Shown piece after piece: positions 42,096 through 50,240 of a stretch of DNA of 64,000 nucleotides; positions within the stretch are counted from its first letter, which is position 1; the number at the start of each line of letters is the position of its first letter. The stretch lies in the NCBI RefSeq assembly GCF_900207585.1, contig NZ_OAOP01000009.1:62001-126000 (forward strand), given 5' to 3'. Source of the DNA: Bacillus oleivorans (GTDB taxonomy: Bacteria > Bacillota > Bacilli > Bacillales > JC228). Below the pieces are notes generated by a model. The model did no database searches. It was not told where the DNA came from and worked only from the letters and a program-made list of their open reading frames with translations. A program made the position numbers and the translations under genes.

Positions 42096-42371
42096 ATGTG
42101 TAGAAATATTAGGCCACTTTATAATTTTGACCCTCCAGCAACGGAAGAGGAAATTCACGCAGCAGCACTTCAGTATGTGAGAAAGATTACTGGGTTTCAA
42201 AAACCTTCAAAGATAAATGAAGAGGCTTTTAATCGTGCAATCGACGAAGTGGCTTACGCCACAAAAAAGCTGCTGGAATCTTTAGAAACAAACGCAGAAC
42301 CGCGGAATCGCGAGGCTGAAGCTGAAAAAGCGCGTGCAAGATCGGCTAAGAGGTTTGCAGCTAATAACTAA
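42096..42371 (+). CDS. DUF2277 family protein
   Basis: The 91-residue protein starts with the characteristic MCRNIRPLYNFDPPATEEEIHAAALQYVRKITG of the DUF2277 family, followed by a helical segment (AIDEVAYATKKLLESLE) and a charged tail. The function is unknown. AAAGGTGAGG lies before the ATG at 42096. The 16 codons that extend the frame upstream are not part of the family. It is a single-gene unit, convergent with the P-type ATPase. Confidence 0.87.
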   Translation: MCRNIRPLYNFDPPATEEEIHAAALQYVRKITGFQKPSKINEEAFNRAIDEVAYATKKLLESLETNAEPRNREAEAEKARARSAKRFAANN

Positions 42372-42378
42372 AATAAGA

Positions 42379-42405
42379 AAAAAGGCAGCCCTGCCAGCTG
42401 CTTTT
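42379..42405. terminator. Terminator between DUF2277 and ATPase genes
   Basis: GCAGC (42385-42389) pairs with GCTGC (42397-42401), extended by A and T runs on the two sides, so it can work in both directions. Confidence 0.65.
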
Positions 42406-42411
42406 AAATCT

Positions 42412-44328
42412 TTATGATCTTAACAATCTCAATCCATTCAAGATAACTAAAATGGTACTTCCTTCATGTCCAATAACACCGATTGGCAAAGCCAGAGACT
42501 GCATAAAGTTAGAAGCAATTAAAAGTAAGATCACCGCAATGGAAAATACGACGTTTTGTTTAATAATTCGGTTCATTTTTTTTGAGAGTTTCACTGCCTC
42601 TGCTATTTTAGGCAAATCATTTTTCATTAACACAACATCGGCTGTTTCTAGTGCAACATCAGTGCCTTCTCCCATTGCAATTCCAACTGTTGCAGTAGCT
42701 AGAGCGGGAGCATCATTGATTCCGTCGCCAACCATAGCAACTGTACCGAATTGTTCTTTCAGTTTTTTCATTTGTTCTACTTTCGTCTCAGGGAGACATT
42801 CGGCAATATAGGTGTCAATCCCACTTTCAGAAGCAATCGCAGACGCCGTTTTTTCGCTGTCACCTGTTAACATTACCGTGCGAATGCCCGCTTTTTTAAG
42901 AGCTTGGATCGCTTGAACAGTTTCTTCCCGAACAATATCCTTTAAGGTTAATAAGCCTGCAATTCCTTTCTCATCTTCAGCAAAAACGACTGTTTTACCT
43001 TGCTCTGCAAGGGTATAAGCGATTCCTTTCTGGAATTGCTCTGCCTCGTTACGCCCGACAAATTCAGCTTTTCCAACCTTCCATTTTGCTCCATTGATCG
43101 TTGCCTGCACCCCATATCCAGCGATATCTTCCATATTCTCAGGCTTCGTTAAGTCGATGCCTTTAGCAGTCGCATAACGAACTATAGCAGCTGCGAGCGG
43201 ATGATTTGAGTAATTTTCAATAGATGCAACATAAGTTAAGAGTTGGTCTTCAGATAGGTCTTCGCGAACGATAACATCGGTCACCACCGGTTTCCCTTTA
43301 GTAAGGGTGCCAGTCTTATCAAAAGCAATTACCCGTAAATTCCCAAGGTTTTCAAGATGAACGCCGCCTTTAAATAGGATTCCGTTGCGTGCACCTTTAG
43401 AAATAGCAGATAAGGTAGCAGGCATAATCGATGCGACAAGCGCACAAGGTGAAGCAACTACCAGTAAAATCATGGCGCGATAAAAAGTTTCATTCCAGCC
43501 CCAACCAAATACAAAGTGGGGGATAAATAACATAAGACCAACGACGACTAAAACTGTTTTTACATATTTTCCTTCAAAGCGTTCAATAAATTGCTGTGAT
43601 GGCGACTTTTCACTCTGTGCCGTTTGGACAAGTGTAATAATTTTTTGAAATAATGTTTCACTATTAGGTTTGGTCATTTCAACCATAATTGTCCCGCGTA
43701 AATTAACGGTACCGGCAAAAACTTCATCATTGATTGATTTATTCACTGGTATCGATTCGCCTGTAATAGCAGCTTCATCCAAGCTGGTTTGTCCTTCGGT
43801 GATTTTTCCATCCGTTGGTACGCGTTCGCCTGGCTTCACTAACACAACATCTCCAACGAATAACTCCGAAATTGAGACTTTTTCCTCCACTCCGTTTTTA
43901 ACTCGAACCGCTTCCTCTGGCTGAAGGTTCATTAATGCAGAAATTTCTTTATGGCTTTTATTCATGGTATACGTTTCAAGAGCACCACTTAACGCAAAAA
44001 TAAAAATGAGGATGGCACCTTCTGTCCAGTATCCAATGATCGCAGAGCCAATCGCAGCTAATATCATCAGGATTTCTACATTTAATTCTTTATTGGCAAT
44101 CGTTTCTTCAATACCTTCTTTTGCTTTGGCAAAGCCACCGATTACGAATGCAGCTACATAAGTGATAACAGATGCAGTTTGGAATGAGTTCTCTGCCAAA
44201 AGCCATCCTATTATGATTAGTAACCCGCTAAATAATGCAGCCATAAGTTCAATATGTGATTTTATTTTTTCAAGCCATGAGATTTCGAGATTAGCAGGCT
44301 GTTTAAAGGCCTTCGTTTCAGCAAGCAT
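42412..44328 (-). CDS. pfeT: P1B-type metal-transporting ATPase, PfeT (ZosA)-like
   Basis: The 638-residue ATPase lacks an N-terminal HMA domain and has the P1B core. This comprises a membrane SPC motif (VASPCALVASIMPATLSAISKGARNGILFKGGVHLE), the phosphorylated Asp in DKTGTLTKGKP, TGES in the actuator domain, HPLAAAIV, and [11 protein letters not shown]. The length and the SPC region match Bacillus PfeT (formerly ZosA/YkvW, 637 residues), a ferrous iron efflux pump under PerR and Fur. The ATG at 44328 follows GGGGAGG by eight bases; the open frame continues 20 codons into an inverted repeat and is rejected. A Fur/PerR-type box lies upstream. Confidence 0.88.
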   Translation of the reverse strand: MLAETKAFKQPANLEISWLEKIKSHIELMAALFSGLLIIIGWLLAENSFQTASVITYVAAFVIGGFAKAKEGIEETIANKELNVEILMILAAIGSAIIGYWTEGAILIFIFALSGALETYTMNKSHKEISALMNLQPEEAVRVKNGVEEKVSISELFVGDVVLVKPGERVPTDGKITEGQTSLDEAAITGESIPVNKSINDEVFAGTVNLRGTIMVEMTKPNSETLFQKIITLVQTAQSEKSPSQQFIERFEGKYVKTVLVVVGLMLFIPHFVFGWGWNETFYRAMILLVVASPCALVASIMPATLSAISKGARNGILFKGGVHLENLGNLRVIAFDKTGTLTKGKPVVTDVIVREDLSEDQLLTYVASIENYSNHPLAAAIVRYATAKGIDLTKPENMEDIAGYGVQATINGAKWKVGKAEFVGRNEAEQFQKGIAYTLAEQGKTVVFAEDEKGIAGLLTLKDIVREETVQAIQALKKAGIRTVMLTGDSEKTASAIASESGIDTYIAECLPETKVEQMKKLKEQFGTVAMVGDGINDAPALATATVGIAMGEGTDVALETADVVLMKNDLPKIAEAVKLSKKMNRIIKQNVVFSIAVILLLIASNFMQSLALPIGVIGHEGSTILVILNGLRLLRS

Positions 44329-44370
44329 AGAAGAGACCTCCCCATCGTTTTTTGTTTTAGATTGAATTTC

Positions 44371-44400
44371 ATTCTCAATTAATTTCAATTAATTGAGAAT
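44371..44400. promoter_or_regulatory. 30-bp near-perfect inverted repeat before the ATPase gene
   Basis: The arms ATTCTCAATTAATT (44371-44384) and AATTAATTGAGAAT (44387-44400) are exact inverses around a two-base centre. It lies about 45 bases upstream of the ATPase start. The TGAGAAT parts resemble Fur-family half-sites. It could be an operator or a leader hairpin. Confidence 0.6.
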
Positions 44401-44541
44401 GGAAATCATTTAAACTATCATGCGCAAGACTAGCATCTATTTGTAAAATAAAGGTTTTACTTAAAGTGTATAAACAGAGTAACATACATTTTTATGCATG
44501 TAAATAATAATAATTTTAAATTAATAATAATTATTTAATAA

Positions 44542-44556
44542 TGATAATCATAATCA
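44542..44556 (-). promoter_or_regulatory. Fur/PerR-type box
   Basis: TGATAATCATAATCA differs from the 7-1-7 Fur consensus TGATAATNATTATCA at one position. It lies about 210 bases before the ATPase gene in an AT-rich stretch (44389-44903) that has no gene. Fur or PerR control would match the known regulation of PfeT. Confidence 0.65.
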
Positions 44557-44626
44557 ATTAGACTCGGAGTCTTTAAAAAAGCTCTTGTTGCTAGCGGTAT
44601 CAATTTCTTTCAGTCATAGAGACAGG

Positions 44627-44722
44627 TTCAGATAGGTTTCCTGAATTCAAAGCTAACTGTGTACGAATCAGCGGTCATTTCGGACGGGGTTCGGGAATCC
44701 GAAGCCAATTGGGTCTGAATCA
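44627..44722. repeat. Two-copy degenerate 44-base direct repeat
   Basis: Copies begin at 44627 (TTCAGATAGG) and 44679 (TTCGGACGGGG), 52 bases apart. They share the spaced blocks TTC, GAAT, C, AAGC, AA, TG, GT and GAATCA. The GC content is higher than that of the flanks. No gene or terminator is associated. It may be another decayed intergenic repeat family. Confidence 0.45.
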
Positions 44723-44903
44723 AGGGCTCTTTAGTGAAGACTTAAATCATAAAAAACAACAATCGTTATGAAAACAGCCTTAAAAAATGCAGATTGAGAA
44801 TTCAATAAATTTCTTCTAGATTGCTGAATTTCCCATTATATAAATCTCGAAAGAACATTCTGATATAATTTGAATGAAGTCGAAAGGGGAGGAGAAATAA
44901 AAA

Positions 44904-45395
44904 ATGACCAATCAAAATGCGGTTGAGCAAAAAATAATAGAGAAAAAAGTAGTCATCCATTCCAAGATTGACTTAGTTTGGCATGCGTGGACAAGATCAG
45001 AAAGGGTTTCCCAATGGTTTGCTGGAAAGGCAATTGTAGAACCAATAGTTGGCGGAAAGTATGAGTTATATTTTGAACCGGGTAATGAAGAAGGAAATTG
45101 TACAAAAGGATGTACGATTATAAGCTTAGAGCCATTTACAAGATTATCATTTACTTGGAAAGGACCTGATCCGCTAGCAGAACTTATGAATCAAGACAGT
45201 CAGCTTACAGAGGTTTATGTGACGCTGCATGAAATGGGAGAACATACAGAGGTAACCGTTAAACATGGAGGCTGGGGTGAGGGGCCTGAATGGCAAAAGG
45301 CAAGGGAATGGCACGTAATGGCATGGAATCAGGTGTTAAACAGTTTAAAATCAGCGTTAGAATCAGGTGAAGGCGATCTCTGTTGCCAGCCGTGA
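44904..45395 (+). CDS. SRPBCC/AHSA1 domain protein
   Basis: The 163-residue protein has the START-like SRPBCC fold of the AHSA1 type: IEKKVVIHSKIDLVWHAWTRSERVSQWFAGKA, then GGKYELYFEP, and HGGWGEGPEWQKAREWHVMAWNQVLNSLKSALE at the end. Such proteins bind hydrophobic ligands, and many are uncharacterised in Bacillus, often paired with ArsR regulators; none is adjacent here. It ends in DLCCQP with two neighbouring cysteines. GGGGAGGAG lies before the ATG. Confidence 0.82.
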   Translation: MTNQNAVEQKIIEKKVVIHSKIDLVWHAWTRSERVSQWFAGKAIVEPIVGGKYELYFEPGNEEGNCTKGCTIISLEPFTRLSFTWKGPDPLAELMNQDSQLTEVYVTLHEMGEHTEVTVKHGGWGEGPEWQKAREWHVMAWNQVLNSLKSALESGEGDLCCQP

Positions 45396-45436
45396 TCAAG
45401 TCCTTGTGGTGACGGCTTTTCGGGAAGGGGAGCAGT

Positions 45437-45482
45437 AAAAAAAGGAGAAGCCCTATCTTATTAGACAGGTTTTCTCCTTTTT
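45437..45482. terminator. Bidirectional terminator
   Basis: AAAAAGGAGAA (45439-45449) pairs with TTCTCCTTTTT (45472-45482), with partial pairing further in. It lies between the convergent AHSA1 and response-regulator genes. Confidence 0.83.
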
Positions 45483-46158
45483 AACTTGAATGACTCCATT
45501 TATAGCCTGATCCGTAGATGGTATGCAGGTATTTTTCAATCGGGAATCCGGCTTTCCTCAGTTTATCGCGCAGATTACGGATGTGTGAATCAACTGCACG
45601 GTCAGATGGGTCTGATCCATATGTCCAGATTAAATCCACTAATACTTCACGGGAAAAAACACGCCTTTGATTTGTTAGGAATAGCCCCAATAAAGCAAAT
45701 TCCTTAGGTGTCAGTAAAATTTCATGCCCAGAAAATGATACCTTTCTTGTATCAAAATCCCATGTCAATCCCTCAACCGTAAGAGCGCCTTCACCATAGT
45801 ATCTCCTTAAAACCGCTTCTAATTTGGCGACTAATACTTCTTCGTCAAATGGCTTAGTGATAAAGTCATCAGCACCAAGGCGTAATCCTTTAATGATATC
45901 CTCTTGATTAGTTCTAGCTGTCAAATACAAGACAGGAACATTGGAAAATTGCCTAATTTCTTTTAAAAGGTCCCAACCGTTTAGGCTCGGCATCATGATA
46001 TCTAAAAGGACAATATCTATCGGGTTGGTCTTAAGAAAATCCACAACAACAGATGGGTCTTCGATTAATATGCATTGATACTGATGATTCTCCAGGTATA
46101 TTTTAAGTAAAGTCAGCATCTGTGGTTCATCGTCAACAATTAATATCTTTCTTTTCAT
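45481..46158 (-). CDS. OmpR-family response regulator
   Basis: The 225-residue regulator has a receiver domain at residues 1-115 (acidic pair IVDDE, phosphorylated Asp in IDIVLLDIMMPSLNG, Lys in ITKPFDEE). A winged-helix DNA-binding domain follows at 125-222 (LTPKEFALLGLFLTNQRRVFSREVLVDLIWTYGSDPSDRAVDSHIRNLRDKLR). It overlaps the downstream end of its upstream partner by four bases, so kinase and regulator are made together. The target genes are unknown; no obvious transporter or stress gene shares the operon. Confidence 0.93.
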   Translation of the reverse strand: MKRKILIVDDEPQMLTLLKIYLENHQYQCILIEDPSVVVDFLKTNPIDIVLLDIMMPSLNGWDLLKEIRQFSNVPVLYLTARTNQEDIIKGLRLGADDFITKPFDEEVLVAKLEAVLRRYYGEGALTVEGLTWDFDTRKVSFSGHEILLTPKEFALLGLFLTNQRRVFSREVLVDLIWTYGSDPSDRAVDSHIRNLRDKLRKAGFPIEKYLHTIYGSGYKWSHSS

Positions 46159-47534
46159 AGCACGCTTCCCCCTGGAAGAGTTAGTTGAACAGTTATGATT
46201 CCTTCATTTTCTGAAACAAAGACAGTACCTCCATGAGCATCAATCACTTCTTTCACAACCGAAAGCCCAAGTCCGCTTCCTCCCAGTTTTCTTGATCGAG
46301 ACGAATCTATCCGATAAAAACGATCAAATAAGCGGGGAAGCTGACGTGAATCGATAGGATAACTCTGGTTTTTGACTTCGATGTGAATCGTTCTCTTTTT
46401 CTCATATACTTCTAGCCCTATTATACTGTTTGGGAGCGAATACTTTTTCGCATTGTCTAACAAATTTACAAGACATTGTTCAATCCGAATCGGATCTATA
46501 AAAGCCCATATTTCACCATGTACTTCAAAATCCAGCTTTTTTCCTTCCTCCGCGACTGCTGGTCGAAAACGCTCATAAAGGTTATGTACCAGATCATTAA
46601 TTGAAACCTTGCTTCTTTGAATTGAAAATTCATTCTGGTCGATTTTGGCTAATTCAAAGAGATCATGAACCAGTCTGGAAACACGTTCAGCTTCCTTAAA
46701 GATAACAAGGAGATACTTTTCTTTTTCTTTGTCACTTATAAGTCCTTTTCGGCAAACATCGGCATAACCTTTAATATAAGTAAGCGGTGTTCTTAATTCG
46801 TGAGAAATACTCGCTAAAAATTCTTTCCGATTTTCTGTTAATTCCTTTAAATCATCGGCCAGCTTATGAATGGCTTTCGAGAGCTTACCGAGTTCATCAT
46901 CTCTGAACTCCGGCAATTCTACAGAGAAATCTCCGACACTCAGCCTTTCCGTAGCTTGTTTCATCTTTAATAACGGTTTTGTAATAATATTCGTCAAAAA
47001 ATAGATAACTAGAATCGTAACTACGAGGGAGATCATCGCACCGTACATAAAATGCTGATTCATTTCATGCATCAGCATTCTGAGATTTTCTGTTGTTTTA
47101 AACATAAAAAGAAAATAGGGCTGCTCTTGATTTTGAAAGCTGCTTACGGTGGCTAGAAACGGGCTCTCCCAAAAATCAGTCTCAATAAAAGCTTCTTTAC
47201 TAAACATAATTGTCTCTATGTTGGTGTTTTGAATCATATCTTCCATGATTGGTGTTACTGTATCAGAAGAATCCAAAATATTGCCTTCTCCATCTGAAAT
47301 CACAGCAATAGTATCGGAAGCAGATTCCATTAACAAAACATGCTCAATAGTATCTTGATTAAAGGTCTGTTCTAACACGTCGCGATGAGAATTCCCTCGC
47401 AGCTGCAAAGAAGACATCTCGCCTTCAACCTGTGTTTCTACCATGGAATGATGTAAAAAATATAACAGGAATACGATAATCCCAAAGAAAATTATAAAAA
47501 AGGAAAGTCCTAATTTTATCGAGAGTTTATTCAT
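46155..47534 (-). CDS. HAMP-domain sensor histidine kinase
   Basis: The 459-residue membrane kinase has two helices (about residues 8-27 and 160-182) flanking an extracytoplasmic domain with a PAS-like segment (IAVISDGEGNILDSSD). HAMP follows, then HisKA with FLASISHELRTPLTYIKGYADV, and an HATPase with NLLDNAKKYS and GGSGLGLSVVKEVIDAHGG. It is the partner of the response regulator, whose start overlaps its stop. Three methionines lie near the start. The one at 47534 is chosen for AGGTG six bases upstream; 47540 is possible. The signal sensed is unknown. Confidence 0.9.
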   Translation of the reverse strand: MNKLSIKLGLSFFIIFFGIIVFLLYFLHHSMVETQVEGEMSSLQLRGNSHRDVLEQTFNQDTIEHVLLMESASDTIAVISDGEGNILDSSDTVTPIMEDMIQNTNIETIMFSKEAFIETDFWESPFLATVSSFQNQEQPYFLFMFKTTENLRMLMHEMNQHFMYGAMISLVVTILVIYFLTNIITKPLLKMKQATERLSVGDFSVELPEFRDDELGKLSKAIHKLADDLKELTENRKEFLASISHELRTPLTYIKGYADVCRKGLISDKEKEKYLLVIFKEAERVSRLVHDLFELAKIDQNEFSIQRSKVSINDLVHNLYERFRPAVAEEGKKLDFEVHGEIWAFIDPIRIEQCLVNLLDNAKKYSLPNSIIGLEVYEKKRTIHIEVKNQSYPIDSRQLPRLFDRFYRIDSSRSRKLGGSGLGLSVVKEVIDAHGGTVFVSENEGIITVQLTLPGGSVL

Positions 47535-47749
47535 CAACATCACCTGTTTGTATTGTAACTGAATAAATAAAAGAAGGAACTATTTTAAAAAAAAATTATC
47601 CGTACACAGGCATGGTTTTTATGGTTGACAAAAAATAACATATATATTACCTTTAATTTGAGATACTTAATTTAGAGGTATTTATCAAAGCAGGTAATCC
47701 TTTAATTAAAAGACCATCCTAAAATTGATTAAAGAATAGGAGGATCATG

Positions 47750-48697
47750 ATGCAAAAAACAGCAGGTATTCATCACATTACGGCCATGGTAAATGATGCC
47801 CAAAGAAATATAGATTTTTATGCAGGTGTACTTGGATTAAGACTCGTGAAAAAAACAATCAATTTTGATCGGCCAGAAGTTTATCATCTTTATTTTGGAA
47901 ATGAATCAGGCACTCCAGGTACCGTGATCACTTTTTTTCCATGGACGAATCAGTTAAAAGGGAGAATAGGAACAGGGCAGGTTGGTGTAACCCGATACAG
48001 AATACCAACAGGTTCGTTGGACTTTTGGAAAAAAAGATTAAAAAAATTTGGTGTAACATATAGCTCGTCCGTTTCCTTTGGCGAAACCTATTTCCAATTC
48101 GAAGATCCAGATGGTCTTCTAATTGAACTGGTTGAACGAGACGGAGGTCCGGTCAATCATTGGAACTTCAATGGAGTGGGAGCGGAATATGCCATTAAGG
48201 GCTTCGATGGAGCGGTTCTATTTTCAGCTCAACCTCATAAAACAACAAACATGCTTGAAAATGTAATGGGATTAGAGTGTATTGGACAGGACAATGAACT
48301 GTTAAGATTCAAATCTGAAGGAGACCTTGGCAATACAATTGATATTAAGCTTACTCCTTCAGTTCGGGGATTAATGGGTGCAGGAACGGTTCACCATATT
48401 GCCTGGAGAGCCAAAGACGATGAGGACCATCTTAAGTGGAGAGAACTTGTTCAAGGAAAGGGATATGATCCGACTGAGGTTCGTGACCGAAACTACTTTA
48501 AGGCTCTTTATTTCCGTGAAGAGGGCGGTATCCTCTTTGAAATAGCAACTGATCCGCCAGGCTTTGCTGTGGATGAGTCATCTGATAAGCTTGGAACCCA
48601 GCTTATGTTACCTTCCTGGTTAGAACCGAAGAGAGAAGAGCTTGAAAAAAAATTACCGCCGGTTGAGGTACGTGAAGTAAGTAAAAGTGAATTTTAA
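47750..48697 (+). CDS. Ring-cleaving dioxygenase, MhqO-like (double VOC)
   Basis: The 315-residue protein contains two VOC modules (about residues 4-130 and 150-280). It starts GIHHITAMVNDAQRNIDFYAGVLGLRLVKKTINFD and includes EDPDGLLIELVERDGG, VHHIAWRAKDDEDHLKWRELV and EGGILFEIATDPPGF, giving two His/Glu metal-site halves. This is the pattern of the MhqA/MhqE/MhqO hydroquinone dioxygenases of Bacillus, which detoxify quinone-type electrophiles under MhqR. A loose inverted repeat (ACCTTTAATT and AATTTAGAGGT, 47650-47680) lies upstream, but no clear MhqR box. The second ATG (47750) sits six bases after AGGAGG. Confidence 0.87.
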   Translation: MQKTAGIHHITAMVNDAQRNIDFYAGVLGLRLVKKTINFDRPEVYHLYFGNESGTPGTVITFFPWTNQLKGRIGTGQVGVTRYRIPTGSLDFWKKRLKKFGVTYSSSVSFGETYFQFEDPDGLLIELVERDGGPVNHWNFNGVGAEYAIKGFDGAVLFSAQPHKTTNMLENVMGLECIGQDNELLRFKSEGDLGNTIDIKLTPSVRGLMGAGTVHHIAWRAKDDEDHLKWRELVQGKGYDPTEVRDRNYFKALYFREEGGILFEIATDPPGFAVDESSDKLGTQLMLPSWLEPKREELEKKLPPVEVREVSKSEF

Positions 48698-48775
48698 CAT
48701 TTTCTAACTATTTTCATGAAAAAGTTATCGAAATATTTTTAATGACACTTCCCGGCCGATGTAGTATATTGACGG

Positions 48776-48796
48776 ATATACCCCCTGGGGGGATAT
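48776..48796 (+). promoter_or_regulatory. CsoR-superfamily operator in the MATE promoter
   Basis: The core ATACCCCCTGGGGGGAT (48778-48794) has C5 and G6 arms with ATAT ends. A -35 TTGACG lies at 48769-48774, so the repeat fills the space to the -10 region. GC-rich inverted repeats of the ATACCCC-GGGGTAT kind are bound by CsoR, CstR and FrmR relatives. Similar boxes lie at 59361 and 60020. Confidence 0.65.
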
Positions 48797-48822
48797 TAAT
48801 TTAACCGAGGAAGTGAACTGTC

Positions 48823-50202
48823 ATGTCTGCGACGGAATCAATTCATGACAAAACAGCTAAACAAAAAGTAATGGTAATCCTTTCACTAGCAGTCCCAGCG
48901 ATGATTGAAAATATTTTACAGACAGTCGTAGGATTTGTTGATACTTTATTTGTAGCAAGACTTGGTTTGAATGAAGTGACAGCAGTGGGAATTGCCAACA
49001 CCATTATAGCTGTCTATATGGCTATATTTTTGGCAATTGGTGTAGGAGCATCCTCTCTTATTGCCAGGAGTATCGGTGCAGGTGATTTGGCAAAGGCTAA
49101 AGGTTATGCCAAACAATCAACATGGATTTCTATCGTAATTGGAATTATATTTGGAATCATTTCTTATTTTTTTGCTGAACCGTTGCTTACATTGATGGGT
49201 GCAGAGCCTGAAGTTTTGAAAGACGGAGTGATTTATTTTCGGATTGTAGCAGTACCTTCCATTTTTATTTCGCTTATGCTGATTTTTGGAAGTATTTTAA
49301 GGGCTGCAGGGGACACCAAAACTCCTATGAAAGTAAGCTTGTGGATTAACTTTATTCACATTGGATTAGATTATGTATTAATTTTTGGTATGTTTGGATT
49401 TAACGGATTAGGAGTAGCAGGGGCTGCCTGGGCTACTGTAATCGTAAGAATTATAGGGACAATCGCTCTCTATAGATCCATTCAAAAATCAAAGGTCAAT
49501 TTTTCAGTTTTTAAAATCACTATAATTTCAAAGAACCCATTGACAGCATCTATAATAAAATTAGCTATACCAACTGCTGCAGAACGATTAATTATGCGTT
49601 TAGGGCAAGTACTTTACTTTGGTTTGATTGTACGAATAGGAACAGAAACCTATGCTGCCCATACAATTGCCGGTAATATCGAAATGTTTTCTTATATGCC
49701 AGGCTATGGTTTAGCTGTTGCAGCCACAACTTTAGTAGGTCAAAGCATAGGAGCGAGACACCACCTGGATGCTTACAAGTATGGGATTCTGACTTCAGGA
49801 ATCGGTATTCTCATCATGTCAGTAGGAGGGGTTCTTTTATTTCTCCTTTCCCCATGGATGGCCACTTGGTTTACGACGGAACCAACTGCTATTGATATGG
49901 TTGTAACAGCACTAAGAATCGATGCTTTCGCTCAGCCTGCATTAGCGGTGGGGTTGATATTAGCTGGTGCCTTGCAAGGCATTGGCGATACCAAAAGTCC
50001 TATGTACAGCACAGCTATCGGTATGTGGGTGATTCGGATAGTTGGTGTATATATTCTGGGGATCCAGCTTGGAATGGGGATTGCCGGAGTCTGGTTATCG
50101 ATTGCCATTGATTTGTTTGTACGGGCTATTTTCTTGTTATTTAGATTTAAAGCATATTTTAAAGAAAGATCATTTGACCCCCCGATTGAAAAGGACGCAT
50201 AA
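48823..50202 (+). CDS. MATE family efflux transporter
   Basis: The 459-residue protein has twelve predicted membrane helices and two MatE domains, each with the typical start. The first is KVMVILSLAVPAMIENILQTVVGFVDTLFVARLGLNEVTAVGIANTI; the second is IIKLAIPTAAERLIMRLGQVLYFGLIVRIGTETYAAHTIAGNIEMFSYMPGYGLAVAATTLVGQSIGA. It should export cationic or drug-like compounds by sodium or proton exchange. GAGGAAG lies before the ATG. The promoter overlaps a GC-rich inverted repeat of the CsoR-superfamily type, which is an unexpected control element for a MATE gene. Confidence 0.92.
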   Translation: MSATESIHDKTAKQKVMVILSLAVPAMIENILQTVVGFVDTLFVARLGLNEVTAVGIANTIIAVYMAIFLAIGVGASSLIARSIGAGDLAKAKGYAKQSTWISIVIGIIFGIISYFFAEPLLTLMGAEPEVLKDGVIYFRIVAVPSIFISLMLIFGSILRAAGDTKTPMKVSLWINFIHIGLDYVLIFGMFGFNGLGVAGAAWATVIVRIIGTIALYRSIQKSKVNFSVFKITIISKNPLTASIIKLAIPTAAERLIMRLGQVLYFGLIVRIGTETYAAHTIAGNIEMFSYMPGYGLAVAATTLVGQSIGARHHLDAYKYGILTSGIGILIMSVGGVLLFLLSPWMATWFTTEPTAIDMVVTALRIDAFAQPALAVGLILAGALQGIGDTKSPMYSTAIGMWVIRIVGVYILGIQLGMGIAGVWLSIAIDLFVRAIFLLFRFKAYFKERSFDPPIEKDA

Positions 50203-50207
50203 AACAA

Positions 50208-50240
50208 AACCCCATGCATGGTTACGCATGGGGTTATTTC
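50208..50240. terminator. Bidirectional terminator
   Basis: AACCCCATGC (50208-50217) pairs perfectly with GCATGGGGTT (50226-50235). It lies between the convergent MATE and DD-carboxypeptidase genes. Confidence 0.87.

Noticed and set aside
44329-44388. 20-residue N-terminal extension of the PfeT-like ATPase
   Set aside because: It is encoded by the upstream inverted-repeat region, and the strong GGGGAGG site fits the ATG at 44328, giving the length known for PfeT.
47625-47630. Promoter of the MhqO-like gene
   Set aside because: A perfect TTGACA is present, but no acceptable -10 hexamer lies 16-18 bases downstream, so the promoter was not assigned.
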